This document shows positions 45,434 to 57,057 of a stretch of 64,000 nucleotides of DNA, piece by piece. Made by a program: the position numbers and the translations under genes. The notes beneath the pieces are model-generated. The model searched no databases. It had not been told where the DNA came from and saw only the letters and a list, made by a program, of their open reading frames with translations. This stretch comes from Sarcomyxa edulis. Taxonomy: Eukaryota > Basidiomycota > Agaricomycetes > Agaricales > Mycenaceae. The number at the start of each line of letters is the position of its first letter. Position 1 is the first letter of the stretch. The stretch covers positions 434,001-498,000 of the forward strand of contig QUOL01000006.1 in the NCBI GenBank assembly GCA_009761415.1, written 5' to 3'.

Positions 45434-47461
45434 TCAATCGCACATGTTTGTTACTGATGAACGAATCAAGTCAACGGCCGACGATGACCTAGGAATAATC
45501 AGACATCGAAAGTTGTCCGGGCGACTAAGAAACATAAGCGGATGAATGGACCGTTGGTCAAGAGAAAGACATACCTCATTACACCCGACGTGTATTGAGT
45601 GACATCAGGGAGGATAGAGTGTCCTTCCTCATTGAGCTCCGGAGATATATTGAAGACTGTCAAGATTGAAGCTATCGCTAGCCAGAGCATTCCATCCGCT
45701 AGAAACCTTCCTGGACACACGCTGGAAAGACTGTCAGGAATGTCGACGACCGCTAATTCGGATACATACCGCCTCCCATAACCATAAACGTGCGCCCTCG
45801 GATCTAGAACATATTTTCCTTCCAAAAATCTCTCCGGTAGGAATTTCATCGGCGAGGTAAAGTTCTTCTCGTCGTGCATGATGGACCTGGAAGACTGGAA
45901 AGTTATGAGATGCGATATTTTAAGCTATCTTAGCGCACCATATGTTACTCATAACAATTGAGCCTCGAGAGAGAGTATATCCCAGCATGCTTGCATCTTT
46001 GGTCAGACGATGGGGTAGTCCTGACGATGTGTCAGAGAGACAATAGTCTACAGTCAAGCACTGCACAATTAGATCGAGTGCTCACCAAAAGGAGCTGGAG
46101 GTGCCCAGCGATAGCACTCTGTAAGGATGGCGTCCACATAGGGAAGTCTATTTTCGTCCCGATCCTCCAGGGTTGGGAGCCTTCCTGACATGACTCGATC
46201 GATCTCTTCATGAGCACGACGTTGAGCGTCAGGGTATAGAACCATTGCTAAGATGAACGACAAGATCATAGAAGTCGAAGTTTCTACTCCGGCTGGAGAG
46301 TATCCGAGGCATCAATGAAGTACCACCTAGATAGACCGGGAACTAGACTGCACCTGCATAAGAGGCTGTCGCAACATTCAAAGCGGTTGCTTGGTGTTCT
46401 GGACTAGGAGAATTCTGCAATTCAGAAGCCAGAAACGACTTGACGTTGTCGGTCTGTAAAAATATTCGCAAACAGATGCGGTGCGCAAAGGCAAGAACGT
46501 TTCTTACTGCACTCTTCTGTGAAAGTTCCAGGGACGCTGCTTGTACCTTCTCAACCAAGTCGCGTCCCACTTGCGCATCGTGTTGAAAGCCGCCTCCAGG
46601 AAGCCAGGAGGGCCAAAATCTAACTTTATAGCCAACAATCTAAGTTCTATGCAAAAAGAAACTCAGAGGTATATGGAATGCTCACCAATAGGAAACACAT
46701 TGACGAGGTACCTAGCTGGAGAGCCCGCCGGAGATGATGCAATCACACCGTCGTCGTTCAATTTGACATACTTATCCACACCGTTGCGATCTATACGATA
46801 GCCATAGAAGATCCGCAATATCTGCCCGGTGTTGAGGCTGTCGAATACCATCAGTATAGATCAAAAGCTTGGATAGAGATACGTGCCTTCGAAGATGCTG
46901 GAAAAAATGTTCCGGGGATTCCAGAAGTTCGCCCAAGAGTAGTGAAACCTCCTCCTGTTGAATACTTCTATATTGCGTCAACATCTGGGATGAGACGGCC
47001 TGCCCAAGCAATTGTCGATTCTGGCGCCATTTCGAACCATAGGGCATCAGAGCTAAGTTCCAATCGATCATATTCATCCTGCATCGAACACACAACATAT
47101 GCAAGGGTCAGGTCAAATAACGGCCCAAAAGTTAAGGATCGTACATTTCGAACATAGGAAATGCGGGCCTGTCGGAAGATATCTCGTTCTGTCTTCCAAG
47201 AAGGTCACCAGCGACTTCAGGCGTGTTGAGAAGGATTATCCTTTGACCGAAGACGTGAGCGCTGACGATAGGCCCGTATTTGACCTTCCATTGTTCGTAG
47301 GTGACCCACTCATGCTGCAGGGGCATGGAGAGCGCCGCACCTATGAAAGGCAGACTGAGTGGTCCAGGTGGGAAGTTTCGACGCCATCGCCGCAAAATGA
47401 AGAAAAGAGAGCATGCCAAAGTCAAAGGGGCGATAGATAAGAGTGCATGAATGAGAACCAT
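45434..47461 (-). CDS. Cytochrome P450 (P450 E), paralogue of P450 D
   Basis: This is an ER-anchored monooxygenase. The ATG at 47461 gives the anchor (LLSIAPLTLACSLFFILR) and hinge FPPGPLSLPFIGAALSMP, the last seven residues being identical to P450 D. Other blocks are MNMIDWNLALMPYGSKWR, LRIFYGYRI, SMILSFILAMVLYPDA, the K-helix ECYR, FLPERFLEG, and the heme loop YGYGRR joined to VCPGRFLADG. The C-terminal exon (SRPDNFRCLIIPRSSSAVD) ends at TGA 45436-45434. Note Tyr at the first position of the heme loop where the consensus has Phe. The C-helix WR (KWRQNR) is canonical here, whereas P450 D has LRLSRR. No lesion was seen. Convergent with P450 D, the two form an inverted duplication. Confidence 0.9.
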
Positions 47462-48548
47462 AGTAGAGTCTGATACACGCAGTAAATTTTGAGTAGTCCC
47501 ATGTGAGATGCAGATATAAGATATTCCGAAACGCCCTTTCAGAGTAAGTTCATCAAGCACGAAGTGATGTATCAGATAATAGCGCAGAAGGCCGTAGACA
47601 TACTGTAAGAGGCAGTCGCAGGCTCGCAGCCACCGAACTCGCTCCAAACCTAAAAGAACATGCTATCGACTAGAATAGATGATGATCCAAAGATCTACGA
47701 CTTGAAGGAAATCGAGACTTCTTGATGCATCGATGATGCAAAACTTCGACGAGCGGCAAACGACGGAGCCTCAGGCCTCAGGGCCTCACGGAGCGGTACC
47801 CAAGTCAAAGCGGTGCGTTGGTTAGTACCCTCGGATCCTGCTACCAGTGCTCTGAGCTGTCTGACCGATGAGTGTCCAACCACGAGGTGCAAATCTGCAC
47901 CTACGTACGTTTTCGAGAATGCACGTATGGCCCTGGCAGTGACTAGTACTCACCTTTCGGCCCATGTTTTCAAACCAGAGTTCAAGATCAAAAACCAGCA
48001 GGAAGCGGTAGGAAGTCGACAGATACTGTTTTCCAGATTACTGAGGCATCAGATTCTCGAGCGCTGAGCGCGAAGCAAAGACCGTGATCGCCATAGTAGA
48101 CCATGAGTTTCAGAAATGGTCCGGGAAGCCCGTCAAGTCGATCGATGGAAGTTGATCTATTTTTGTTGGTCATGTTTTCAACCACCAACTTTCGACGCTC
48201 GGACTCGGACTCGGTGGAAATCTTCGCCTCGAGATTCATTGACTTTTTATAGCTATATCGACATTCACTGAAATCACTATTGAATATCCTAGCCGGTCAT
48301 CTTCTTCACCACAGCCCTCATGACCGTCAAAGGCCGTTATACATCACTATGATGAAGTTGATACGGAAAGTACTTGATCTGTTCGGATAAATTATCGATT
48401 GTGAAGTCGGCCATAGGCCGAGGAGCTCACTCTACAGTACGTATAAAGCATAATGCATTGCTTCATCACCGCTCTCATAAATCTCGAGTCATGTCTAATC
48501 CCTCGGCTGTTCCAGACATTGGTTCTACGTACGTTTGAGAGTGATGTT
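47462..48548. other. Intergenic, no gene recognised
   Basis: About 1.1 kb lies upstream of both P450 E (-) and the second DUF6534 gene (+). Only short motif-free frames are present. Both promoters should be here. Confidence 0.4.
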
Positions 48549-49895
48549 ATGAATTTCGAGTCCGTACTTATCTCGATGATCACTGCTAGAACTGGACCTA
48601 TAGTATGCTCGTTTACCTTCTCTGATTGGCGATGCGCTGATCAATGAATCTAGCTCTTAGGATATCTGTTCAATTGGGCACTTCTCGGCATTCTGACCGT
48701 ACAAGTCTGTCCGTTTCTTCCTCACTCACTCTCTCACCTGCTCTCGTCGACTGATCTCGATATCAAGATTTCTACTACCTGGCGTTTCCTGCCGATAGAT
48801 GGTACACTAAGACACTCGTATCGGGACTGTACGTCCTTGAGACCCTCCAGACAATTTTGGCGACCCACGATGCCTATGCCTACTTTGGACCTGGATTTGC
48901 CAATCCTGCGATGCTTCAAAAGCTTCTATTGGCTGGCCTTAATGTACCGATAATCACTGGTATCGGTGAGTACAGTTATATCCTGCATTGTAAACCGCTA
49001 ACAAAATCTCCCATCGAACTTACATCGCAGTTAGTTGCGTAGTTCAGACCTTCTTCGCATACAGGATAAATCTCTTATCTGGCTCGCGTGTGGTAGCCCT
49101 GCCTATTTGTCTGGTAGTATTTTCTTAAGCCCAATCTAATATTGTCTAATTCCTTACTATCAGATCGCCTTGATGCAAGCTTCTGCGGCGGTTGTTGCTG
49201 GAATCAAGACCTTTCTAACCCCCGACTATGCCTATTTTCATGATGCTGTATTCGTACCTTCCATCGTACGAGATATTGCTATATCTTTTCTCTTCCTTTC
49301 TGACTCGGAGTTCACTAGATCTGGTTAATCTCTAGTGCTGTCTGCGACATATTAATTGTCGCCCTGATGTCTTATCTTGTGGGCCTTTCAGTTGAAATAC
49401 CTGACTATCTTCTTAAAGACGTGCACGACCTGTCTTCCGTAGCTTCATCGAGGTGGCACTAATTTCAGATCAACTCAAGTCCTAGTCTCGAGGCTTGTGC
49501 GCTTGACTATCGAGACTGGCGGTACAACAGGTGTGACATTCTGTTCTCGTGTCCCAGCATAGGCTGATTGGACGTCTGCAGCTACCATAGCTACATTGGA
49601 TTTGATCCTCTACGCCGCTTTCCCCAACAACACGTATTTTGTTTGCTCATCCTACGTGGTCTCAAAAGTGTATTCGAACACGTGCATCGCAATGTTGAAC
49701 TCTCGTATACGTCTGGTTGGCGGCCGGAATAGTTATCTGGCACCGATGGACCCATCGTTGTCTTTCCCTACTGAATTCCAGTCAAGGCAGGACCGATGCA
49801 ACCATGCGCGTAAACAAGTCGAAGGAATTCAATTCAAGAATTTGGCATGTGAACGCGTTGAAGTGAGTGCGACAGAACTCTCCGCGTTGTTCTAG
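48549..49895 (+). CDS. DUF6534-type seven-helix membrane protein 2
   Basis: This is a mushroom-specific 7TM family protein of unknown role. The ATG at 48549 (MNFESVLISMITARTGPI) joins over an intron to LLGYLFNWALLGILTVQ. Then come FYYLAFPADRWYTKTLVSGL, YVLETLQTILATHDAY, VSCVVQTFFAYRINLLSG, IALMQASAAVVAGIKTF, IWLISSAVCDILIVALMSYL, STQVLVSRLVRLTIETG and SKVYSNTCIAMLNSR, all in family order. The tail ends at 49895. The exon join between MSYL and STQVLV (about 49380-49470) does not work cleanly with an obvious GT..AG pair, so a splice variant or small lesion is possible. It is distinct in sequence from the copy at 19.7 kb. Confidence 0.65.
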
Positions 49896-50523
49896 CTCTC
49901 ATCTACCTCTAGTCAGTGCCCAGATCGGATCAAGATCTCGAGATGTATTCTACCAATACCACGAAAGATATACCTCACGACTTTCGTGTTTAAACTACGA
50001 GACTGGGGTTTCACGAGCAACTATGTATATTGCAACTATTGTTATCGGCGTTATTTATCGTACCCCTCTCGGTGCAAATATACCAATTCTACGCCACACG
50101 CGAAGGACTGACTCAGTGTGGGGAGACCAAGGGCAATTCCTCAACAGCCATGGAGCAACGACCGCAAGAATAACCTTCGGGGACGGTCCGTTTGTTGTCC
50201 GTCTGCATTCCTGTGGCCTACGCTCGGTCTGAAATCCGGGAACATGTCCGGGAATAGAACCATCCGTCGGTGCTGGTACAGAGCAAGTTGTGCTTTCGAA
50301 GCGGTCGCTCCTCAAGCTTGCCACTTCCGGAGGAGATGCGAGAACACAACTCAGATACTATCGTCTCGAGATGGGATTCACTGGTAACTATGGAGCTCCC
50401 CGTTAGGACTCCTTGATCTCGAACTGTTAACTCGCAGCGTCGGTCTGGCCCCCACGAGGACATTATGAAGCAATTCGAGACGGAAAATTAGATACAAAAA
50501 TTGATGATTTCTTGATCTTAAGA
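49896..50523. other. Intergenic, no gene recognised
   Basis: There are only short frames between the DUF6534 stop and the prefoldin stop. Nothing is supported. Confidence 0.4.
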
Positions 50524-51415
50524 TTAACCTCCATCCCTTTCAGCTGTCTTACCGGCAGCCTCCTCGCGCAGTCTTCGCTCTCTTCTTCTTTTGACGTCCC
50601 AATTGTATACGCGCGCCGTATTCACCTCCATGACAGTCAACTGCTCTCGAAGAAATTCGATATCTTCGACGGCGTTCTTCAAACTCGTTTCTGCGGCTTC
50701 GAGTTTAGACTTCAGGAGTGAAATAGCAGCGGGGATTTTGTAGGAGAGCATTACATTGGCCTGCAAAAGGCGTGAGTGGTGTATGGTTACAGAGAGACGG
50801 AATGGATACATACACCTAGCCATAGAAACACGGTGTCTGTTTCTTCTAGTTCGGCCTCGGCGAAAAGCGTGTCATTGAGTTCGAACGTCGTTTTCATCGG
50901 CTTCTTGGTTTCTTCTACCTCTTCCTCGTCGTCATCTAGATCGTCCTCAAGGTCCACAGCTTTGCCTTTGCCTTCCTAATTACGCGTAGTTGTCAGATCG
51001 GACGCTCTATGAATCTTTAAGGACAGATCAAAGCTCACTCGTCGCTCGTGTAGGTACTCGACCATGCTCAGTGTCTTTTTTATGTCGGGTATCTTCTCCT
51101 CTAGTCCTTGTCTTCTTTGCGTCAAGTTGTTATCCATGTATCGATACTTCCTGTGCTTTCGTCAACATCAGCCCGCAATAAGTGAGCCTAGGGGATATTG
51201 GGGCGTACGCAAGAGCATCTTGAAAGGTTTTGAGCGGTCCTTCGACCTCGCCGTCTGGTCCTCCAATATATTCCTCTACATCAGCCTGCATACTCGATCG
51301 ATTAGTTTAGTTTTTCCCGTGTCTTCGGTGCACTCACAATAAATGGTGCATTTGGAATGCCTCGGGGATTCATGGTGGGGATTCCCCCCGTGATAGCAAT
51401 TCCTCCAGCGCTCAT
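50524..51415 (-). CDS. Prefoldin subunit 3 (VBP1/PAC10/GIM2 family)
   Basis: This is an alpha-type subunit of the cytosolic hexameric prefoldin chaperone that passes unfolded actin and tubulin to CCT. The ATG at 51415 gives MSAGGIAITGGIPTMNPRGI, then ADVEEYIGG and a long N-terminal helix (KYRYMDNNLTQRRQGLEEKI, PDIKKTLSMVEYL). An acidic loop (DLEDDLDDDEEEVEE) separates it from the beta segment FELNDTLFAEAELEETDTVF with LWLGANVMLSY. The C-terminal helix includes KLEAAETSLKNAVEDIEFL and VYNWDVKRRR. Length of roughly 210 residues and order fit the family. The start lies only 155 bp from MRD1 in head-to-head arrangement. Confidence 0.93.
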
Positions 51416-51570
51416 GGTGTGTGTTTTACACTGGAAGTGCCTGTGCTCCCAAATCGAATGACAGGTCGGCGATATCCGTGGTAATTGAAGCGGAGCTTGA
51501 ATTTAATTCTTAAGGCCCAAATTTTCCGAGGATGATTTTCGAGGTTTGTGCTTTTTCTCGTTTCCCCTCT
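51416..51570. promoter_or_regulatory. Compact bidirectional promoter of prefoldin 3 and MRD1
   Basis: The two ATGs are separated by 155 bp, so both core promoters and 5' UTRs must fit here. It contains a CCCAAATCG stretch and AT-rich words but no clear TATA box. Confidence 0.5.
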
Positions 51571-54500
51571 ATGTCTCGGCTAATTATCAAGAATTTACCA
51601 TCGTATGTGACTCCAGTTCGCCTCCGTGAACACTTCGAACAGAAGGGCGGACCTGGTGGAACACTTACGGACGTCAAAGTCGCATCCAAGCCAGACGGCA
51701 CTTCACGGCGATTTGGTTTCGTTGGTTATAAAACGGAGAAGGAAGCAGGTCTTGCAAAAGACTACTATGATCGGACGTTCATTGATTCTACGAGAATCAA
51801 CGTGAATGTTGTGGAGGTATGTCGCACTTGATCTTCTTACTCCTTCTACGTGATATTCAGCCTTACTCTAGGGTGCCAAAGATGCTCCTGCTCCCAGACC
51901 TAATAAACGGCCTCGTGTAGGCCCGTCACCCTCTGACGAAGTCACTCCGTCCCACCGATCTACCGACACCACATCGACCGCCGTCACATCAAAAACGAAA
52001 GCCGACTCACAGCTCGACCAATATCTGGAAGTCATGCAACCTCGAACGAAGAAAGGACCAACATGGGCTAACGATGCCGAGCAGCTTCCAACTCCAGTAC
52101 CGGCATCAGCGCCATCTGACGTCAAGAATACAGCCACGGAAGATGTAGTCATGGACGATGGCGAACGGGAGGAAGGCATATCTGACCTGGACTGGATGAA
52201 ACGGAGAATGAAGGAGAATGTGGGTGTCCAGGAGAAGGTCTTCGATCAATCTGATGACGAAGATGCAAGCGTTGCGAAGCGGAAACAACCACCGGTTCGT
52301 ATCACAATTTCTTCGCAACATCTTTGACTAACTTTCACCCAGTCTCCAATAGCTATATTTGAAGCGCCGAAAGATCCAACAAAAGAGACCATCCTTCAAA
52401 CATCTCGTCTTTTCGTCCGCAATCTCGCCTTCTCGTGTACCAAAGAAGATCTATCGGAACTGTTCCAGCCCTTTGGTGAAATCTCTCAGGTAAGCGTCGT
52501 TCACTTGATCGCCTCTTCATTCCTTTCTGGCAACGATGTCAAAATAAATAGGGACATCAGACCTTTGGGCATGTTGATCCTTTTGGAATACCGATAGTAG
52601 AAATATATTCTGAGCCTCTCTTTCTCTCTCTTGGTGTCTTTTTCATGAAAACATACGCTAACACTCTTGTATCCAGGTAATTATCTTCTCATATAGTTAC
52701 GACCGGATGACAAAATATATAGGGACATCAGACCTGCGGGCATGTTGATCCTTTTGGAATACCGATAGTAGAAAAATATTCTGATCTTCTTTCTGTGTTA
52801 TTATTTGTTTCAATATCTTCATCGCTGATTAATCTCTCCTCTCTTATAGGTAATCATCGTTTCTTAACACTGTCGAACGGATGTCAAAATATACAGGGAC
52901 ATCAGACCTTCGGGCATGTTGATCCTTCTGGAATACCGATAGTAGAAATAATTTCTGATCACTTCTTTGCTTTTTTGTGTTTCGATCTTCGAACTGACTT
53001 TCTTTATTTGCTGTGTGGCTCACAGATACACATACCGGTTGACCCATCCACCAAAGAATCAAAGGGTCTCGCATACGTTACTTTCGCCCAACCAGCGTGT
53101 GCTCTATCTGCATACGACGCTTTAGATCGCAAATCATTCCAGGGTCGCTTGGTCCACATCCTCGCAGCGGTGGATCGGAAGGGAAAGATTGAGATTGAAG
53201 AGGGGGAGGGAAAGAAGAAGTCGTTGAAAGCTGAGCATAACTCGAAACGGAAGGCCGCGGCAGGGAAGGAGTTCAATTGGAGTATGTTGTACATGAACGT
53301 GCGTCGCCTTAGTCTTGAAAAACATATATCGTCGCAAATAATAATAGTTCGAATATTAACTCTTCAGAGCGATGCAGTGGCTTCGTCTATAGCAGATCGT
53401 ATGAACATCTCGAAATCTGACATTCTCAATCCCGATTCCACCGATACCGTCAATCCCGCAGTCAAACTCGCCTTAGCGGAGACGCACATTATCCAAGAAA
53501 CGAAGTCATATCTCGAATCCCAAGGCGTCATACTCTCTTCGTTCACTTCTCGAGACCGTTCCGATACCACTATACTCGTCAAGAACATACCCTACGGAAC
53601 GACCCCAGAGCAGATTCGAGAATTGTTTGAGCCTCACGGAACCTTAACCCGCGTGTTAGTCCCGCCAGCAGGGACTATGGGTGTTGTCGAGTTTGAGCAC
53701 GCGGATGAGGCAAGTAAGGCTTTCCGTGCGGTTGCATATAGACGCCTTGGAAATTCGGTGGTGTACCTCGAGAAAGGTCCTCTAGGCATGTTCGGAGACG
53801 CGCCTGTGCCGAAACGAGATACGACGTACGATCAAGCGAGATCCTCCAATGCTATCATGATCCCTGAACAAGAAGGTGTAGGCCACGCGGACGACGACGA
53901 CGACGAAGCTCAGCCATCATTATCTGCCGGATCGACATTATTTATCAAGAATCTAGCGTTCTCTACTACGACGGACCGTTTGACACAGCTCTTCCGCAAT
54001 CTACCGTCATTCTCTTTTGCTCGCGTGCAAACCAAGCCAGACCCAAAGCGACCGGCTGTCCCTGGTTCTGGCGTGGAGGCTCCGAGATTGAGTATGGGCT
54101 ATGGGTTTATAGGGTTCAAGGACGTAGAAGGGGCAAGGAAAGCTATGAAGAGTATGCAAGGGCACGTTCTGGACGGGCACGCGTTGCATGTCAAGTTTGC
54201 AGGCCGTGGCACTGAAGAAGTGGAGACTGGTAAAGACAAGGAGGGTTCGTCGAAGAATCACACCACGAAAATGATAGTAAAAAATGTGCCGTTCGAAGCC
54301 ACAAAGAAGGACATTCGGGAACTCTTTGGGTGCGTTTTGTTATTCCCATCCCCCTGCTCCATGCAACTCATGAACGTATGTACAGCTCGCACGGGCATCT
54401 CAAGTCTGTTCGTCTGCCCAAGAAGTTCGACTCCAGAACTCGTGGTTTCGCATTCTTGGAGTTCGTCACGCGGCATGAAGCTGAAAACGCTTATGCCGCC

Positions 54501-54695
54501 CTACGCCACACACATTTGCTCGGGAGACATCTGGTACTCGAGTGGGCAGAGGAGGCCGAACAGGACCTTGATATTCTAAGACAGAAAGCCGGTGTCGGCT
54601 TCGGTGCTGGAAAAGACATGCCAGGAAAGAGAAAGAAACTCAACATGGCCGGGGGTGAAGATGATGATGTCGGTGCGGTGGACGAGGATCTTTGA
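51571..54695 (+). CDS. MRD1: MRD1 (RBM19-type multiple-RRM protein), ribosome biogenesis
   Basis: This nucleolar protein binds pre-rRNA and U3 snoRNA-associated complexes during 18S rRNA processing. The ATG at 51571 starts RRM1 (MSRLIIKNLPSYVTP, RRFGFVGYKTEKEA). A low-complexity linker follows. RRM2 is TSRLFVRNLAFSCTKEDLSE with FQPFGEISQ joined across a 536-nt intron to IHIPVDPSTKESKGLAYVTF. RRM3 starts TTILVKNIPYGTTPEQI, RRM4 is TLFIKNLAFSTTTDRLTQ, and RRM5 is KMIVKNVPFEATKKDIREL, whose RNP1 (TRGFAFLEF) follows another intron. The basic tail KRKKLNMAGGEDDD ends at 54695. Five RRMs are as expected for yeast Mrd1. The unusually long second intron (52490-53025) contains a triplicated cassette. 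Confidence 0.93.
52551..53010 (+). repeat. Three-copy tandem repeat inside an MRD1 intron
   Basis: Copies start at 52551, 52722 and 52896 (periods 171 and 174 bp). Each opens GGGACATCAGACC and continues GGGCATGTTGATCC, TTGGAATACCGATAGTAGAAA and TTCTGA. Each is preceded by an acceptor-like AAAT..(A/C)AG. Copies 1 and 2 end with a donor-like AGGTAAT. The ~55-bp cores are almost identical. The whole lies in intron 52490-53025. Confidence 0.9.
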
Positions 54696-55460
54696 ACGTC
54701 GACTTCTTGTTATAATCTTATCGGAACCATGGCATCTGAATTTCTTGCGCTTTTCCACAACGACCGACTTAAGAATGAGTTCTCATACAACGTTCGTATA
54801 CAGTGAGCATTCGATTTTATCGTGGAATGTCGACTCTTACGAATATAGGAAACTCCGTTAGGTGCAATCGTGAACGGTGGAATTATATCTTCTGCGCGTG
54901 TTATCGTCTCTTAGTTATCCAGTTCCCCCTATAGGCCGCCAAAATATCGTAGATTCGATTCGTCGACCTGACCATCGTGCCATGTCAAATTTGTACGCGT
55001 CTAGGTCATGACATAGACAACTTGTCTCGGCAGAGCCTCGGGATATATTCTTACTGATTCTCCTTACTTCTCCATATCTTCGGCTGCTTGGCCGTCCATT
55101 CGAAAGCTCTGGAAGCGTTGACACTCCAAAAACCCTCTAATGAGTCCGTATTCCTATATCGACCCTACCCCGGCCCGGGATCTCGACCAAAGGTGCAAGA
55201 TTCTCCTCCAACATCTACCAGATGTTACCTCATTCGAATCCAGACCGCTCAGACCCGCGTTTTTTTATCGTCAGCATGGGATATAGGTCCACTGACCATG
55301 CCCCACCATCTTTCTATAGAGCTCACAGTCAAACGAAGGAGCGCACTTGGTCTCGCCCCCACAAAAGGTCCTTTGACTCCCAGGGCGAAACTATAAGTGC
55401 AACGCATGAGCGGCGCGTTCTACCAAGTGCAGTATCTCTTTTTCACCACATAAAGGAACG
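54696..55460. other. Intergenic between MRD1 and glycerol dehydrogenase
   Basis: About 760 bp on the shared strand with no supported exon. It holds the MRD1 3' UTR and the promoter of the next gene. Confidence 0.4.
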
Positions 55461-56885
55461 ATGTCGCGTCCAATTCGTCCAGTCACCCTCGAGCGTGTCT
55501 TTCAGTGCCCGTCAAAATACATTCAGGGTCCTACCGCTATCCAGAATGCTGCCAAATACCTGTCCCCTTTTGGAAACACTGCTCTAGTTCTCTCTGATAC
55601 TATTGTCTACAAAATCGGTTCGCGGAAGGCTGCTCGTTTGAATGAGATTGTTTTCTGACCGTTATTGCAACAGCTGCTGCTTCGCTCATCAAGTCCCTCG
55701 AAGAAGCCAAATTAAATGTTGTGACGGTAACTTTCAATGGAGAGGCTTCCAAGGAGGAGATCGGCCGTATTGCTGGTATTGGACGTGATAGCAAAGCAAG
55801 TAATCACTCATAACATGCGGGATGAGCTTCCAATTGACGCGCTGCAGGTCGATTTCATTGTCGCCGTTGGAGGTGGAAAGACTATCGACTCCGGTAAGGC
55901 CACTGCTAATGCATTGAACCTCGATGTTGTCGTAGTTCCCACAAGTTCGTTGAATGCTCTTTGTATCACCACAAAAATCACGGTCATAACTCACGTCTAC
56001 ATTTTTTGTAGTCGCCTCCACTGACGCGCCCTGCTCGGCCCTTTCGGTACTGTATCACGAGGATGGAACTTTCGACCGATACACGTACTTCTCCAAAAAT
56101 CCCGCTCTCGTCCTCGTGGACACGAGCATCATATCAAAAGCTCCTGCCCGCTTCATTGCCTCTGGTCTAGGAGACGCACTTGCCACCAACGTGGAGGCTC
56201 GCCGCACTCGTAATGCCGTCAACACAGGCGGAGGACTCCCCGCTAGCGTGTCCGTCGCCATTGGTCAGCAATGCGAAGACATACTCTTTCGATACGGTAA
56301 ACTTGCGTACGAAGCCAACAAAGCCCATTGTATCACCCCTGCATTTGAAGCTGTCGTCGAAGCCAATACTTTGCTGTCCGGTTTGGGCTTCGAATCTGGT
56401 GGCCTCGCTGCCGCTCATGCTGTGCGTCTCGTCATTTATTCCTGAGTCAAAGTCTCCTTATGCGGAGTCTAGATCCACGATGGTCTTACTGTCATCCACG
56501 AACTGCACCATCTCATGCACGGCGAAAAAGTTGCATTTGGTATCGTTTGTCAACTTGTTCTCGACAACGCTACATCCGACGAAATCGACCGTTACCTCGC
56601 TTTGATGCTTTCGGTGGTAAGCGACGGTCTACATATTTTGAGCCAATTCTTATCTGACCTGGTTGGAAATAACAGAACCTCCCCGTCAATTTCAAGACGC
56701 TCGGTTGTGAGGGTGTCAGCGATGAACTCCTTCATAAAGTCGCCAAGTTAGCATGTGCACCGGGCGAGACCATATGGAACCTTGACCAAGTCATCACTGA
56801 AGACATCGTCTACAACGCTATCCTTGGTGCCGATGCTATTGCTTCGGCTTACATCAAGCGCACTGGATGGGTCAAAGATCAATAG
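55461..56885 (+). CDS. Glycerol dehydrogenase, iron-containing alcohol dehydrogenase family (GldA-like)
   Basis: This NAD+-dependent, metal-dependent enzyme interconverts glycerol and dihydroxyacetone. The ATG at 55461 gives [20 protein letters not shown]. The nucleotide-binding motif is [31 protein letters not shown] is the classical family block. Metal ligands are consistent with Asp in [10 protein letters not shown], His in AAAHAIHDGL and His in [10 protein letters not shown]. The end is [11 protein letters not shown] at 56885 and length is about 385 residues. Frame continuity before [11 protein letters not shown] requires a GC-AG intron at 55796-55847. The protein is most like bacterial-type GldA, which several fungi carry. 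It is not obviously linked to the metabolite genes. Confidence 0.9.
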
Positions 56886-57057
56886 GTATATCTTCGATGC
56901 ATTATCGCCTCAACGGACAAACAAAATCAATGTCATCTCTTACCCTCGTAACCATCTTGGTGTTCTTGCTAGTAATCTTATCGTTACGGTTTTACCGACA
57001 TAAGTAGCGATGACCTCGTTTGAATTCAACGACTATAACCGCCCAAATAAATCAATG

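Noticed and set aside
1..47461. Polyketide synthase, NRPS or aromatic-acid CoA ligase fragments that would complete the pathway
   Set aside because: None of the long ketosynthase, adenylation or carrier-protein motifs was seen on either strand.
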